Shown here in pieces: positions 7,484-16,420 of a stretch of DNA of 45,229 nt. The stretch is from Pseudomonas sp. GM48 (GTDB lineage Bacteria > Pseudomonadota > Gammaproteobacteria > Pseudomonadales > Pseudomonadaceae). The notes under the pieces are model-generated. The model worked only from the letters and a program-made list of their open reading frames with translations, had not been told where the DNA came from and made no database searches. Position 1 is the stretch's first letter. Each line of letters opens with the position of its first letter. The stretch covers positions 1 to 45,229 of the forward strand of contig NZ_AKJM01000039.1 in assembly GCF_000282335.1 (NCBI RefSeq), written 5' to 3'. Position numbers and translations under genes: made by a program.

Positions 7484-10400
7484 GAACCTGGATGCCCAGC
7501 CGTTTGAAGGTCTATCTGATTCAAGTGACCGCAGGCCTATGCGTGAGCACCTCGTTGTTCGGGGCACCGGGCAGTGAACAATACACGCTGCTCAGCCGCT
7601 CGAAGGCCGGGGCTCTGGAGGTTCGACTGGATGAATCCCAACGACAGTGGATACAACGCAAACATCGACTGACCCTTGGTACGTCCGCCCCGGACTATCC
7701 GCCTTTCGACCTGACGACCAGTGGTCAGGACTATGAAGGGTTTACTGCCGATTACGCCGGCCTTCTGGAAAAAACAACCGGTCTGCCTGTCACGGTTCTG
7801 CGTTTCGATTCCCGAGGGGCAGCGATCGCTGCACTGCAAAACGGCGAAGTGGATCTGCTCGGCACCGCCAATGGCTTCGAAGCTGGCAATGCCGGTATTG
7901 CTCTGTCCACACCCTATGCCGTCGACCAACCCGTATTGGTGACCCGTGAAAGGGAAACCCGATCCCTTGCCGATGGCCTGGCCGGATTGCGCCTGAGCAT
8001 GGTGTATCACTACTTGCCGCTGCCGGAAGTCAGGGCGTTGTATCCGAAGGCGATCATCACGTCCTATCCGTCCTACCAGAATGCGATCAACGCCGTTGCC
8101 TTCGACCAGGCGGACGTGTTTCTCGGTGACACCATTTCAACTCACTACATGATCAACAAGGGGTATTTGAATAACATCCGCATGGCCAACTTCGGCAAAC
8201 ACGAAGCCCATGGTTTCAGCTTTGCCGTGAACAGGAACAACCCCGAACTGCTCGGCATCATCAACTCGATGATCGGGGCCATCCCCTCCAGTGAACGAGA
8301 AAACATCGCCAAACGCTGGAGCGCCGGTAGCGACATTCTGCTTACCGATCAAAAGCTGCAACTCACTGACCGGGAAGAACGCTGGCTGGCACACCATCCG
8401 ATGGTGCGCGTGGTCGTCAACGAAGCCTTTGCGCCACTGACGTTTTTCGACAGCAATGGCAACTTTCGCGGGGTCACCGCTGACTTGCTTGAACTGATCA
8501 GGCTGCGCACCGGCTTGCGCTTTGACATCCGACGCAGTCGAAGCGATGACGAGATGATCGAACAGATCAGGAACAACAAGGCCGATGTGATCGCCGCACT
8601 GCTCCCCAGCACCCAACGTCAGACCCAACTGAACTTTACCCGCCCCTTTCTGGAGAATTCTTCCGTCCTGCTGACCCGCAAAGCCGCCGACAGCCCGGCC
8701 AACCTTGAGCAGTTGCAGGACAAGCGCCTGGCAATTGCCCGAGGCAACCCACTCATGGACTACCTGCGCAGAGAGTTTCCCCGGATCAGGTTGATCGAAA
8801 CCCAGGACACCTTCAGCGCCGTAGAGATGCTTGCCGAAGGTCGGGCCGACGGCGCCGTGAATTCACTGATCATTGCCAACTACTTCATTTCGTCGCGGCT
8901 CTTCGAGCACACATTGCAAATCAGCACCACCATCGGCACCGAGCAGGCGGCGTTCTCCCTTGCCACAGCCCGGGACGCCAAAGAGTTGAACGCCATCCTC
9001 GACAAGGCGTTACTGAGCATCTCACCGGAGGAACTGGGCATCATCAACAGTCGCTGGCGCGGCTACTCGGCGTCCTCGCAAAGCACCTGGCGCAACTATC
9101 AAAGACTGTTCTACCAGATCGTCATCGGTGCAGGCGTGTTGCTGCTGATTTCCATTGCGTGGAACGATTACATGCGACGCCAGATCAAGCAGCGCAAGGC
9201 CGCCGAACGTGCGTTGAACGATCAATTCGAGTTCATGCGATCGCTGGTCAATGGCACGCCGCATCCGATTTACGTACGTGATTGCCAGGGGCTACTGCAA
9301 AGTTGCAACGACAGTTACCTGCAGGCGTTCTGCGCCAGGCGTGAAGATGTCATTGGCAAAAGCGTCATGCAGGGATCGATGAGCAATGTGTTCGAAGCCC
9401 GGGAGTACCAGGCCGACTATCAGCGCGTGGTGGCCGAGGGCAGACCGCTGATTGTCGATCGCGAGCTGCATATCGGTGGCCGGAAGCTGACGATCTATCA
9501 CTGGATTCTGCCCTATCGGGATTCCAGCGCAAAAGTCCAAGGCATTATCGGTGGCTGGATCGACATCAGCGAACGGCGGCAACTGCTCGATGACCTGCGT
9601 TACGCGAAAGAGCGTGCCGATAAAGCCAACCGGGCCAAAAGCACGTTTCTGGCCACGATGAGCCATGAAATCCGCACGCCGATGAACGCGATCATCGGCA
9701 TGCTCGAACTGACACTCAAGCGTCTTGATCATCAGCACCCGGAGCGTCCGGCCATTGATGTCGCGTACAACTCGGCGCAAGGGTTGCTGGAGCTGATCGG
9801 CGACATTCTCGACATCGCCAGAATCGAATCGGGACGCTTGAGCCTGAGCCCGGAGCGCGTCAACCCGGGTGAACTTGTGGCCTCGGTCCTACGGATTTTC
9901 GATGGTCTGGCTCGACAGAAGGAACTCGAGCTGGTGCTGGAGTTTTCGTCGGTCAACCCGGCCGTCGATGTGCTGCTGGACCCTTTGCGCTTCAAGCAAG
10001 TGCTCTCCAACCTGGTCAGCAATGCCATCAAGTTTACCGAGCATGGCCAGGTCCGGGTCATTGTCGACCTGCATCCGGCAACGGAACCCGAGCACGTGCA
10101 AATGCGGGTGCAGGTTCACGACAGTGGTATCGGGATCAGCGAACAGGATCAACAGCGCCTGTTCGAACCCTTTGCCCAGGCCGACAACGCCATGCAATCG
10201 GCCAGAGGGGGCGCAGGGCTGGGGCTGGTGATCAGCCGCAACCTGTGCGAAATGATGGGCGGCAGCCTGCAATTGCACAGTGAGCCGGGCGTCGGCACTC
10301 AAGTGCAGGTTTTACTGCAACTGGCAACGTTGCCGCTGCAACAGTCAGCCCAGGTAGCCGAAACGCAAGTCGTCATCGCTACAACTCCATTGAATGTTCT

Positions 10401-11133
10401 GGTGGTCGACGATCACTCGGCCAATCGTCTGCTCACCTGCCAGCAACTGGAGTTTATTGGCCATCGATTCACCGTCGCGGCCGATGGCAAGGAGGGATTC
10501 GAGGTGTGGAAAGACCAACCGTTTGATCTGGTGATCGCCGACTGCAACATGCCGGTCATGAACGGTTACGAGCTGGCCCGCGCCATTCGCCGGCATGAAC
10601 GACAAAACCATCGTCCTCCCTGCACCGTTCTCGGGTTTACCGCCAACGCACAACCGGAAGAAATACAACGCTGCAAACAAGCCGGAATGGACGACTGCCT
10701 GTTCAAACCCCTCAGCCTTGGCGCCTTGAGTCAATGGGTGGAAGGCATTGAACCGGCCCATGCAGCCCCGGCGTTCAGCCTCCAGGGGTTGAAACTGCTG
10801 ACCGGGGGTAACCCGATCTTGAACCAGCGATTGCTGAACGAGTTGGTGAGCAGCAACCGCCAGGACCTGCAAACACTGCTGTCGCTATCCAGCTCCGGGG
10901 ACACGCAGGCGTTGCAGGACATTGCCCACAAAATCAAAGGCGCGGCCCGGATAGTGCAGGCCTCTCGTTTGATCGACCGCTGTGAGGCGCTCGAAGCAGC
11001 CTGCCATAAGGATTCCGATCACGAAAAAGTGGCTGGATGCTGCAAAACCATGGAGCGCGCCATGCTTGAGCTGGAGCACGCGTTACTACGTCAGATCGAG
11101 CATTGCGACGAAAGCAAAATGACAGAGCCTTAA
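7480..11133 (+). CDS. BvgS/EvgS-like unorthodox hybrid sensor kinase
   Basis: This 1217-residue membrane sensor carries a full phosphorelay. The order is: N-terminal export segment (about 8-28), two periplasmic solute-binding (Venus flytrap) domains (about 55-285 and 300-530), a membrane helix (about 547-562), a PAS domain (about 585-705), a histidine kinase core with His729 (SHEIRTPMN), an ATPase domain (about 835-955), a receiver with Asp1021, and a C-terminal Hpt domain with His1150 (AHKIKG). This is the BvgS/EvgS architecture, which controls virulence or acid and stress responses in other bacteria. The start is GTG 7480, overlapping the regulator's stop; ATG 7492 is the alternative. The ligand is unknown. 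Confidence 0.95.
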   Translation: MRTWMPSRLKVYLIQVTAGLCVSTSLFGAPGSEQYTLLSRSKAGALEVRLDESQRQWIQRKHRLTLGTSAPDYPPFDLTTSGQDYEGFTADYAGLLEKTTGLPVTVLRFDSRGAAIAALQNGEVDLLGTANGFEAGNAGIALSTPYAVDQPVLVTRERETRSLADGLAGLRLSMVYHYLPLPEVRALYPKAIITSYPSYQNAINAVAFDQADVFLGDTISTHYMINKGYLNNIRMANFGKHEAHGFSFAVNRNNPELLGIINSMIGAIPSSERENIAKRWSAGSDILLTDQKLQLTDREERWLAHHPMVRVVVNEAFAPLTFFDSNGNFRGVTADLLELIRLRTGLRFDIRRSRSDDEMIEQIRNNKADVIAALLPSTQRQTQLNFTRPFLENSSVLLTRKAADSPANLEQLQDKRLAIARGNPLMDYLRREFPRIRLIETQDTFSAVEMLAEGRADGAVNSLIIANYFISSRLFEHTLQISTTIGTEQAAFSLATARDAKELNAILDKALLSISPEELGIINSRWRGYSASSQSTWRNYQRLFYQIVIGAGVLLLISIAWNDYMRRQIKQRKAAERALNDQFEFMRSLVNGTPHPIYVRDCQGLLQSCNDSYLQAFCARREDVIGKSVMQGSMSNVFEAREYQADYQRVVAEGRPLIVDRELHIGGRKLTIYHWILPYRDSSAKVQGIIGGWIDISERRQLLDDLRYAKERADKANRAKSTFLATMSHEIRTPMNAIIGMLELTLKRLDHQHPERPAIDVAYNSAQGLLELIGDILDIARIESGRLSLSPERVNPGELVASVLRIFDGLARQKELELVLEFSSVNPAVDVLLDPLRFKQVLSNLVSNAIKFTEHGQVRVIVDLHPATEPEHVQMRVQVHDSGIGISEQDQQRLFEPFAQADNAMQSARGGAGLGLVISRNLCEMMGGSLQLHSEPGVGTQVQVLLQLATLPLQQSAQVAETQVVIATTPLNVLVVDDHSANRLLTCQQLEFIGHRFTVAADGKEGFEVWKDQPFDLVIADCNMPVMNGYELARAIRRHERQNHRPPCTVLGFTANAQPEEIQRCKQAGMDDCLFKPLSLGALSQWVEGIEPAHAAPAFSLQGLKLLTGGNPILNQRLLNELVSSNRQDLQTLLSLSSSGDTQALQDIAHKIKGAARIVQASRLIDRCEALEAACHKDSDHEKVAGCCKTMERAMLELEHALLRQIEHCDESKMTEP

Positions 11134-11182
11134 CTATGCCTGGACCCTCAGCAGCGTGTTGACCATCCTGGAGAAAACCGCA

Positions 11183-11441
11183 ATGCCTGACCCACTGCGC
11201 ACGGACCCACGCCGGTTTCCCCTGCATGTCCATATCAGCGTGATGTTCACCTTTTTGTTGTTGCTGACCGGGGTGGTGCCGGGTCTTTTCAACTATCGGC
11301 AAACCACACAAATCATACTGTCCAGCAGTGAAAAACTCTTCAACCGCATTGAGCAGGATGTCCGGCTGGACCTGTACGCCCCCCCATGAACCCATTCGTC
11401 ATCTGTCGAGCCTGCTGGCCAAGGCAGGCCTGGCATCTTGA
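11183..11441 (+). pseudogene. remnant of a membrane sensor gene (N-terminal part, probably of an HD-GYP-type protein)
   Basis: The ATG at 11183 has a good GGAG element and opens a protein with a membrane helix (SVMFTFLLLLTGVVPGL) followed by the start of an extracytoplasmic sensor domain. The frame stops at 11386-11388 just after a run of seven C bases (11379-11385). Removing one C restores the reading HEPIRHLSSLLAKAGLAS up to a TGA at 11439-11441. After that the gene ends abruptly, immediately next to the stop codon of the opposite gene. From memory, intact relatives continue into a large sensor plus HD-GYP or similar output module, so this copy has both a frameshift and a deletion. The parent family is inferred. 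Confidence 0.65.
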
Positions 11442-11924
11442 TCAGCAGTCGGTCAGGCGCAGGAAAATCGCCGCCAGTCGTTCGATTCCAGCCTGGTCCT
11501 GTGCGCTGAAGCGCGCGAGCTTCGGACTGTCGAGATCGAGCACGCCGATCAATCGGCCGTCCTTGACCAGCGGCACCACCAGTTCGCTGTTCGAGGCGCT
11601 GTCGCAGGCAATGTGGCCGGGAAACGCGTGAACATCTTCGACCCGTTGGGTCTGCAAGGTGGCTGCGGCCGCCCCGCATACACCGCGACCGAACGGAATC
11701 CGCACGCAAGCGATCTGCCCCTGAAACGGGCCCAACACCAGTTCTTCATTGCGGTTGAGGTAGAAACCGGCCCAGTTCAAGTCATCGAGCTGATTGAACA
11801 GAAACGCCGAGAACTGCGCGGCATTGGCAATGAAATCCCGCTCGTCCGCCAACAAGGACTCAAGCTGCGCGTGCAGCATGCCGTAGCCTTCGAGGCCCTG
11901 GCCGCTCTTTTGTAAATCGATCAT
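11442..11924 (-). CDS. free methionine-(R)-sulfoxide reductase (GAF domain)
   Basis: This 160-residue single GAF domain protein is predicted to reduce free methionine-R-sulfoxide with thioredoxin. The three family cysteines are Cys73, Cys83 and Cys107, with exactly the spacing (10 and 24 residues) of E. coli fRMsr (84, 94, 118). Neighbouring blocks RIPFGRGVCG and SNSELVVPL agree with it. The start ATG (11924) overlaps the stop of the upstream DUF815 gene by four bases, so the two are co-translated. Together with MsrB further along the window it covers free and protein-bound R-sulfoxides. Confidence 0.88.
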   Translation of the reverse strand: MIDLQKSGQGLEGYGMLHAQLESLLADERDFIANAAQFSAFLFNQLDDLNWAGFYLNRNEELVLGPFQGQIACVRIPFGRGVCGAAAATLQTQRVEDVHAFPGHIACDSASNSELVVPLVKDGRLIGVLDLDSPKLARFSAQDQAGIERLAAIFLRLTDC

Positions 11925-12811
11925 GCCTTGTGCTCCAACAGCTTCAGCCCGACCCAATAACGGGCAAATTGATAGGCGCAACGTCCATTGCGATTGCCAC
12001 GGCCGGTGGCCCAGCGCACCGCCAGAATGTCCAGCTCTTCGCTGCGCTGCCACACCAGTCCGGCCTTGCCGGCCAACTGGCCGATCCAGTGCTCGACGAC
12101 GTTGAGGAAATGTTCCTGGGTAAACGGATAGAATGACAGCCACAGGCCGAAGCGATCCGACAGCGCGATTTTGTCTTCCACCGCTTCGCTGGGATGCAGT
12201 TCGCCGTCGACCCGTTTCCAGTTTTCGTTGTCACTTTCCTTTTCCGGCACCAGGTGGCGACGGTTGGACGTGGCGTACAGCAAAACGTTGTCCGGCGCCT
12301 GTTCCAGCGAGCCATCGAGGACGCTTTTGAGTACCCGGTATTCGCCCTCGCCCGACTCGAACGAGAGGTCATCGCAAAACAGCACGAAACGCTGGGGCAG
12401 TTTGGCGATCTGTTCGACCACTCGCGGCAAGTCTGCCAGGTGATCACGCTCAATCTCGATCAGGCGCAAACCGGCTTGAGCGTGCTCGGCCAACAAGGCG
12501 CGCACCAGCGATGACTTGCCGGTACCGCGCGAGCCCCAGAGCAAGGCGTGGTTGGCGGGCATGCCGTCGAGGAACTGTTGGGTATTGCGCCCAAGCTGTT
12601 CGACTTGCCGGTCGACGCCGATCAGGTCTGACAACCGCATGTCGAGGCTTACCTCCAGCGGCAACAGATAGCCGCCGCGCGACTCACGCTGCCAGCGCGC
12701 GGCCAGGCAATGCGTCCAGTCGATGGCTGGCCGGGGCGCCGGCAGCAACGGCTCGATACGGGCCAGAACGGCATCAGCGCGTTCAAGAAAAGCATTCAAT
12801 CGGGAATCCAC
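11921..12811 (-). CDS. DUF815 family AAA-type ATPase
   Basis: This 296-residue protein has a Walker A motif GSRGTGKSS at about residues 94-102 and a Walker B-like strand FVLFCDDLSF at about 142-151. An arginine-rich sensor region follows, and a C-terminal helical part ends the protein. This matches the DUF815 group of small P-loop ATPases, whose biological role is not established. It is translationally coupled to the fRMsr gene. No membrane or export signal is seen. Confidence 0.85.
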   Translation of the reverse strand: MDSRLNAFLERADAVLARIEPLLPAPRPAIDWTHCLAARWQRESRGGYLLPLEVSLDMRLSDLIGVDRQVEQLGRNTQQFLDGMPANHALLWGSRGTGKSSLVRALLAEHAQAGLRLIEIERDHLADLPRVVEQIAKLPQRFVLFCDDLSFESGEGEYRVLKSVLDGSLEQAPDNVLLYATSNRRHLVPEKESDNENWKRVDGELHPSEAVEDKIALSDRFGLWLSFYPFTQEHFLNVVEHWIGQLAGKAGLVWQRSEELDILAVRWATGRGNRNGRCAYQFARYWVGLKLLEHKA

Positions 12812-12961
12812 GACTTCTCCTCAGGCACGTTCACAGTAATGATGGTGATACAGCGACGAAATACAGCGTCAGACAAGTGGCTGCCCCCGCGATACAGGCC
12901 CCGCGTGAACATCAATAGGCTGGCATGATCGACTATGCTAGAGCAGCGAAAGGAAACGGAA

Positions 12962-15298
12962 GTGGTTCACCCCCCCATGGATATCAAATTCACCAACCGG
13001 CTGTCGTTCAAGCAAGCCCGGCTTACCGTGCTGGTCGGTTTCATTCTGGGCACGCTGCTCAGCCTGCTGCAAATAGGCATCGATTATGCCAGTGAAGACG
13101 CCTCCATCAATCGTGAAATCCTTTCATTACTGGAAATCAGCCACAACCCGGCCTCGCGAATCGCCTACAACATCGACGCCGAACTCGCCAAGGAACTGAC
13201 CCTGGGCCTGCTGCGCTCGCCAGCGATCATTGCCGCGAAACTGACCGACAACAACGGCACCGTGCTGGCCAGCGTCAAGCGACCCAGTGCGCAAAACGGA
13301 TACCGGATGCTCAGTGACTTCCTGTTCGACGCCAATCGACAGTTCGAAGACCGACTTTACCTGGATCATCTACCCAACGAATCCCTGGGTACGCTGCAGC
13401 TGAACGTCGACACTTACTCCTTCGGCAACCGGTTCCTGCGCCGGGCCGAGGTGACCCTGCTCAATGGCTTTGCACGCAGCCTGCTGCTGTCCGGCATCCT
13501 GCTGGCGCTGTTTTATGTAATGCTGACCACCCCCCTGGTGCGGGTCATCCGTGAACTCAGCGGTCGCGACCCGAGCAGTACCGAGCCGACCTCACTGGAA
13601 TGTCCCACCGGGCACGCCAACGATGAGATCGGCGTACTGGTCAAGGTTGCCAACCAGCAATTCAAAAACACCGCCACCGAAATCCAGCAGCGACGCAACG
13701 CGGAAAACCGCCTGACCGAGTATCTCGGCCAACTGGAAAACATCGTCTCGGCCCGCACTGCCGAACTCAAGGCGATCAATGCCCGGCTGAGCCAATCCAA
13801 CGAGGAACTGGAAGCCGCCCGCAGTACCGCCCTGGACATGGCCGAAGCCCGCTCGGTGTTCCTGGCCAACATGAGCCATGAAATTCGCACGCCACTCAAT
13901 GGTTTGCTCGGGATGATCGCGCTGTCCCTCGACGGGCCGCTGAATGCCGAACAACAGCAGCAGCTGTCCATTGCCCATGACTCGGGCAAAGTGCTGGTGG
14001 AATTACTCAACGATATTCTCGACTTGTCGAAGTTCGATGCCGGTCAACTCGAACTCGAACACATCCCCTTCGACCTCGGCTCGCTGATCGAAGACACCGC
14101 CAACCTGTTATCGCAGAACGCCGCCCCCAGTGTCGAACTGACCTGCCTGATCGATCCGCACTTCCCGGCACTGGTGCTCGGCGATCCGACCCGGGTGCGG
14201 CAGATCGTCAGCAATCTGCTGTCCAACGCCCTCAAGTTCACCCGTTTCGGACGGGTCGACGTGCGCCTGTCGACGTTCGGGGACGGCGTCAGAATCGAAG
14301 TCTGCGACACCGGCATCGGCATCCCTCAGGATGCTCAGGTCAAAATCTTCCAGCCTTTCACCCAGGCTGGTGCCGGTATTACCCGCCAATTTGGTGGCAC
14401 CGGGCTCGGCCTGGCCCTGACCTACAACCTTTGCGAGGCCATGCAAGGGCGCCTGACAATCAGCTCCGAGCCAGGCTTTGGCAGCCAGTTCTGCGCGGAC
14501 TTGCCATTGCCCATCCATACCCATGCAATACCTGCTGTTTTGCTCAAGGGCAAAGTCATCGCCATCACTGCTGCCAGCAGCGGGCTGGGCGAATTGCTCA
14601 ACAATCTGTTGCCGGGATGGGGGCTGGACTATGAACGGCGCTCCTTGAATGACTCACTGCTTGGACTGACAGCCGACGTGCTCATCACCGACTGTCCCGA
14701 ATGCCTGTTCAATTTGCGCCCCACCCTCAGCGCGCCGATCCTGCTGATCACCGCTTATGGCAATTTCATGCCCAGCGAAGAGGCCAACGCCCTCGCCCCC
14801 TTGCAACAACAGGCACGCCCCTTGGCACGCAATACGCTGTATCAGATGTTGCGACGGATCCTGCAACCGGAAACCCACCCGATCAATGATGTCCGGCTCG
14901 ATACGCAATCCCCGCTACGCCGCGGGCGTGTGCTGCTGGTGGAAGATAATCCGGTCAACCAGCTGGTGGCCAAGGGCATGCTCGGCAAGCTCGGCTGCGA
15001 GGTCACCACCGCGGCTCATGGTGGCGAGGCTCTGGATCAACTTGAGCAACGGGAATTCGACCTGGTGCTGATGGACTGCAACATGCCGGTGATGGACGGC
15101 TATGAGGCCAGCCGGCAAATCCGCCGCAGCGGACGCTGGCCGCAACTGCCCATCGTCGCCCTGACGGCCAACGCCATGTCGGAAGAGCGCGAACGCTGTC
15201 GTGCCGCGGGCATGAGCGACTACCTGGCAAAACCTTTCCGGCGAGAGGAACTGGCCGCCTTGCTGGACTTGTGGATCCCTGCTACGACAGCGCCTTGA
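12962..15298 (+). CDS. sagS: SagS-like hybrid sensor histidine kinase
   Basis: This is a membrane sensor of about 778 residues. It has two membrane helices (about 18-38 and 165-188) flanking a periplasmic domain, then a HAMP-like linker and coiled coil. The kinase core has His306 (SHEIRTPLNG), followed by the ATPase domain (N box about 425, GTGLGL about 490) and a C-terminal receiver with Asp705. There is no Hpt domain, which fits SagS of P. aeruginosa, known to act through the separate HptB protein in surface attachment. Gene order (ospR, gpx, msrB, alaA next to it) also matches that locus. I prefer the GTG start at 12962 because AGGA lies 7 bases before it; ATG 12977 is also possible. Confidence 0.85.
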   Translation: MVHPPMDIKFTNRLSFKQARLTVLVGFILGTLLSLLQIGIDYASEDASINREILSLLEISHNPASRIAYNIDAELAKELTLGLLRSPAIIAAKLTDNNGTVLASVKRPSAQNGYRMLSDFLFDANRQFEDRLYLDHLPNESLGTLQLNVDTYSFGNRFLRRAEVTLLNGFARSLLLSGILLALFYVMLTTPLVRVIRELSGRDPSSTEPTSLECPTGHANDEIGVLVKVANQQFKNTATEIQQRRNAENRLTEYLGQLENIVSARTAELKAINARLSQSNEELEAARSTALDMAEARSVFLANMSHEIRTPLNGLLGMIALSLDGPLNAEQQQQLSIAHDSGKVLVELLNDILDLSKFDAGQLELEHIPFDLGSLIEDTANLLSQNAAPSVELTCLIDPHFPALVLGDPTRVRQIVSNLLSNALKFTRFGRVDVRLSTFGDGVRIEVCDTGIGIPQDAQVKIFQPFTQAGAGITRQFGGTGLGLALTYNLCEAMQGRLTISSEPGFGSQFCADLPLPIHTHAIPAVLLKGKVIAITAASSGLGELLNNLLPGWGLDYERRSLNDSLLGLTADVLITDCPECLFNLRPTLSAPILLITAYGNFMPSEEANALAPLQQQARPLARNTLYQMLRRILQPETHPINDVRLDTQSPLRRGRVLLVEDNPVNQLVAKGMLGKLGCEVTTAAHGGEALDQLEQREFDLVLMDCNMPVMDGYEASRQIRRSGRWPQLPIVALTANAMSEERERCRAAGMSDYLAKPFRREELAALLDLWIPATTAP

Positions 15299-15743
15299 TC
15301 TGCCCCAACAGGTGATCGAGGCCATCGCGCAAGTCGTTGAGACGATTCAGATCAACCCCGCTGTCGCACAACAGACGCGCCTTGAGTGGCCCGACCTGAT
15401 CGCGCAAGGCCATGCCGGCTGGCGACAGGCTCAGATGCACTTCACGCTCATCGCGCGCCGAACGCTGACGCTGCACCAGTTGCAGTTGCTCGAGGCGCTT
15501 GAGCAACGGTGTCAGCGTGCCGGAATCCAGGGCCAGGCGCTCGCCCAATGCCTTGACGGTCGGTTGCTCCGGGGCGGCTTCCTGCCACTCCCACAGCACC
15601 AGCATCGCCAGGTACTGAGGGTACGTCAGGCCCAACTGATCGAGCATTGGCTTGTAGGCGCGAATCACCGCCCGGGAAGCAGCGTACAGCTTGAAACACA
15701 GCTGGCTGTCGAGTTTCAGTGAATCGACGGACAAGGTGTTCAT
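15282..15743 (-). CDS. ospR: OspR-like MarR-family thiol peroxide sensor
   Basis: This is a 153-residue winged-helix repressor of the OhrR subgroup. The predicted sensing cysteine is Cys16 (LDSQLCFKLY) and a second cysteine, Cys126, sits where two-cysteine OhrR proteins form a disulfide on oxidation. The DNA-recognition region (GTLTPLLKRLE) is intact. It starts inside the last codons of the peroxidase gene (ATGA overlap), so the two are one operon and the repressor presumably controls it through the CAATT-N-AATTG operator upstream. Its position beside SagS and glutathione peroxidase matches ospR of P. aeruginosa. It overlaps the 3' end of the convergent kinase gene by 17 bases. Confidence 0.87.
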   Translation of the reverse strand: MNTLSVDSLKLDSQLCFKLYAASRAVIRAYKPMLDQLGLTYPQYLAMLVLWEWQEAAPEQPTVKALGERLALDSGTLTPLLKRLEQLQLVQRQRSARDEREVHLSLSPAGMALRDQVGPLKARLLCDSGVDLNRLNDLRDGLDHLLGQIKALS

Positions 15744-16225
15744 TTGAGCAAGGCTTCGATCTCGCGGGTCAGGTCCTGCGGCTTGGTCGCCGGGGCGAAA
15801 CGCTTGACCAGTTGCCCGTCCTTGCCGATCAGGAACTTGGTGAAGTTCCACTTGATGCCCTGGGAACCCAGCACACCCGGTGCGCGTTTTTTCAGTTGCA
15901 CGAACAGCGGATGGGCGTCGGCACCATTGACCTCGATCTTTTTGAACAGCGGAAAGCTGACTCCGAAGTTCAGCTCGCAGAACTCGGAGATCGCCCCTTC
16001 GTTGCCCGGCTCTTGCTTGCCGAACTGGTTGCAGGGAAAACCGAGCACCACCAGGCCCTGGTCCTTGTAGGTCTGCCACAGCTCTTCCAGGCCTTTGTAC
16101 TGCGGAGTGAAACCGCATTTGCTGGCCGTGTTGACCACCAGCACGGCTTTGCCGGCGAAATCCGCCAGGGTCTTTTGCTCACCCTTGATCGTGGTGCAAG
16201 GGATACTCAGCAGGTTGTCGCTCAT
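15740..16225 (-). CDS. glutathione peroxidase (thioredoxin-type)
   Basis: This is a 161-residue peroxidase. The peroxidatic residue is Cys37 (NTASKCGFTPQY), followed by FPCNQFGKQEPG with the catalytic glutamine and a second cysteine, and by KWNFTKFL with the catalytic tryptophan and asparagine. The cysteine (not selenocysteine) form usually takes electrons from thioredoxin. The ATG at 16225 is preceded by GGAG. It is the first gene of the gpx-ospR operon, with a promoter and two operator palindromes directly upstream. Confidence 0.93.
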   Translation of the reverse strand: MSDNLLSIPCTTIKGEQKTLADFAGKAVLVVNTASKCGFTPQYKGLEELWQTYKDQGLVVLGFPCNQFGKQEPGNEGAISEFCELNFGVSFPLFKKIEVNGADAHPLFVQLKKRAPGVLGSQGIKWNFTKFLIGKDGQLVKRFAPATKPQDLTREIEALLK

Positions 16226-16257
16226 GATGAAAGCTCCGGATTCGGGAAGTTGAGCCA

Positions 16258-16286
16258 AACATAGCGAGCAATTGAATTGTGTGCAA
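16258..16286 (-). promoter_or_regulatory. promoter of the gpx-ospR operon
   Basis: On the minus strand there is a -35 TTGCAC (16286-16281) and a -10 TATGTT (16263-16258) with a 17-base spacer. The operator CAATTGAATTG sits in the spacer, so a bound repressor would block RNA polymerase. Confidence 0.55.
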
Positions 16287-16294
16287 TTTAAATT
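16269..16294. promoter_or_regulatory. OhrR/OspR-type operators before gpx-ospR
   Basis: Two adjacent palindromes are visible: CAATTGAATTG (16269-16279) and AATTTAAATT (16285-16294). They resemble the OhrR box known from other bacteria (TACAATT-N-AATTGTA). They overlap the -35 box and the spacer of the operon promoter, which fits repression by the OspR-like protein encoded in the same operon. Confidence 0.55.
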
Positions 16295-16311
16295 ATCGAA
16301 CGCCAATCCAC

Positions 16312-16411
16312 TGTAGGAGCGAGCTTGCTCGCGATGGTCGTCAACGATAACGCGGGAAGCCTGGTGCTCCGAGTTGTTCTCTGGTCCATCGCGAGCAAGC
16401 TCGCTCCTACA
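16312..16411. repeat. REP pair, inverted (GAGCGAGC variant)
   Basis: TGTAGGAGCGAGCTTGCTCG appears at 16312 and its reverse complement ends at 16411, with about 50 bases between the two copies. It lies between the 3' end of msrB and the promoter of gpx. This is the A variant of the palindrome; most others in the window are the GAGCGGGC variant. Confidence 0.85.
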
Positions 16412-16420
16412 GGGCTCGCA

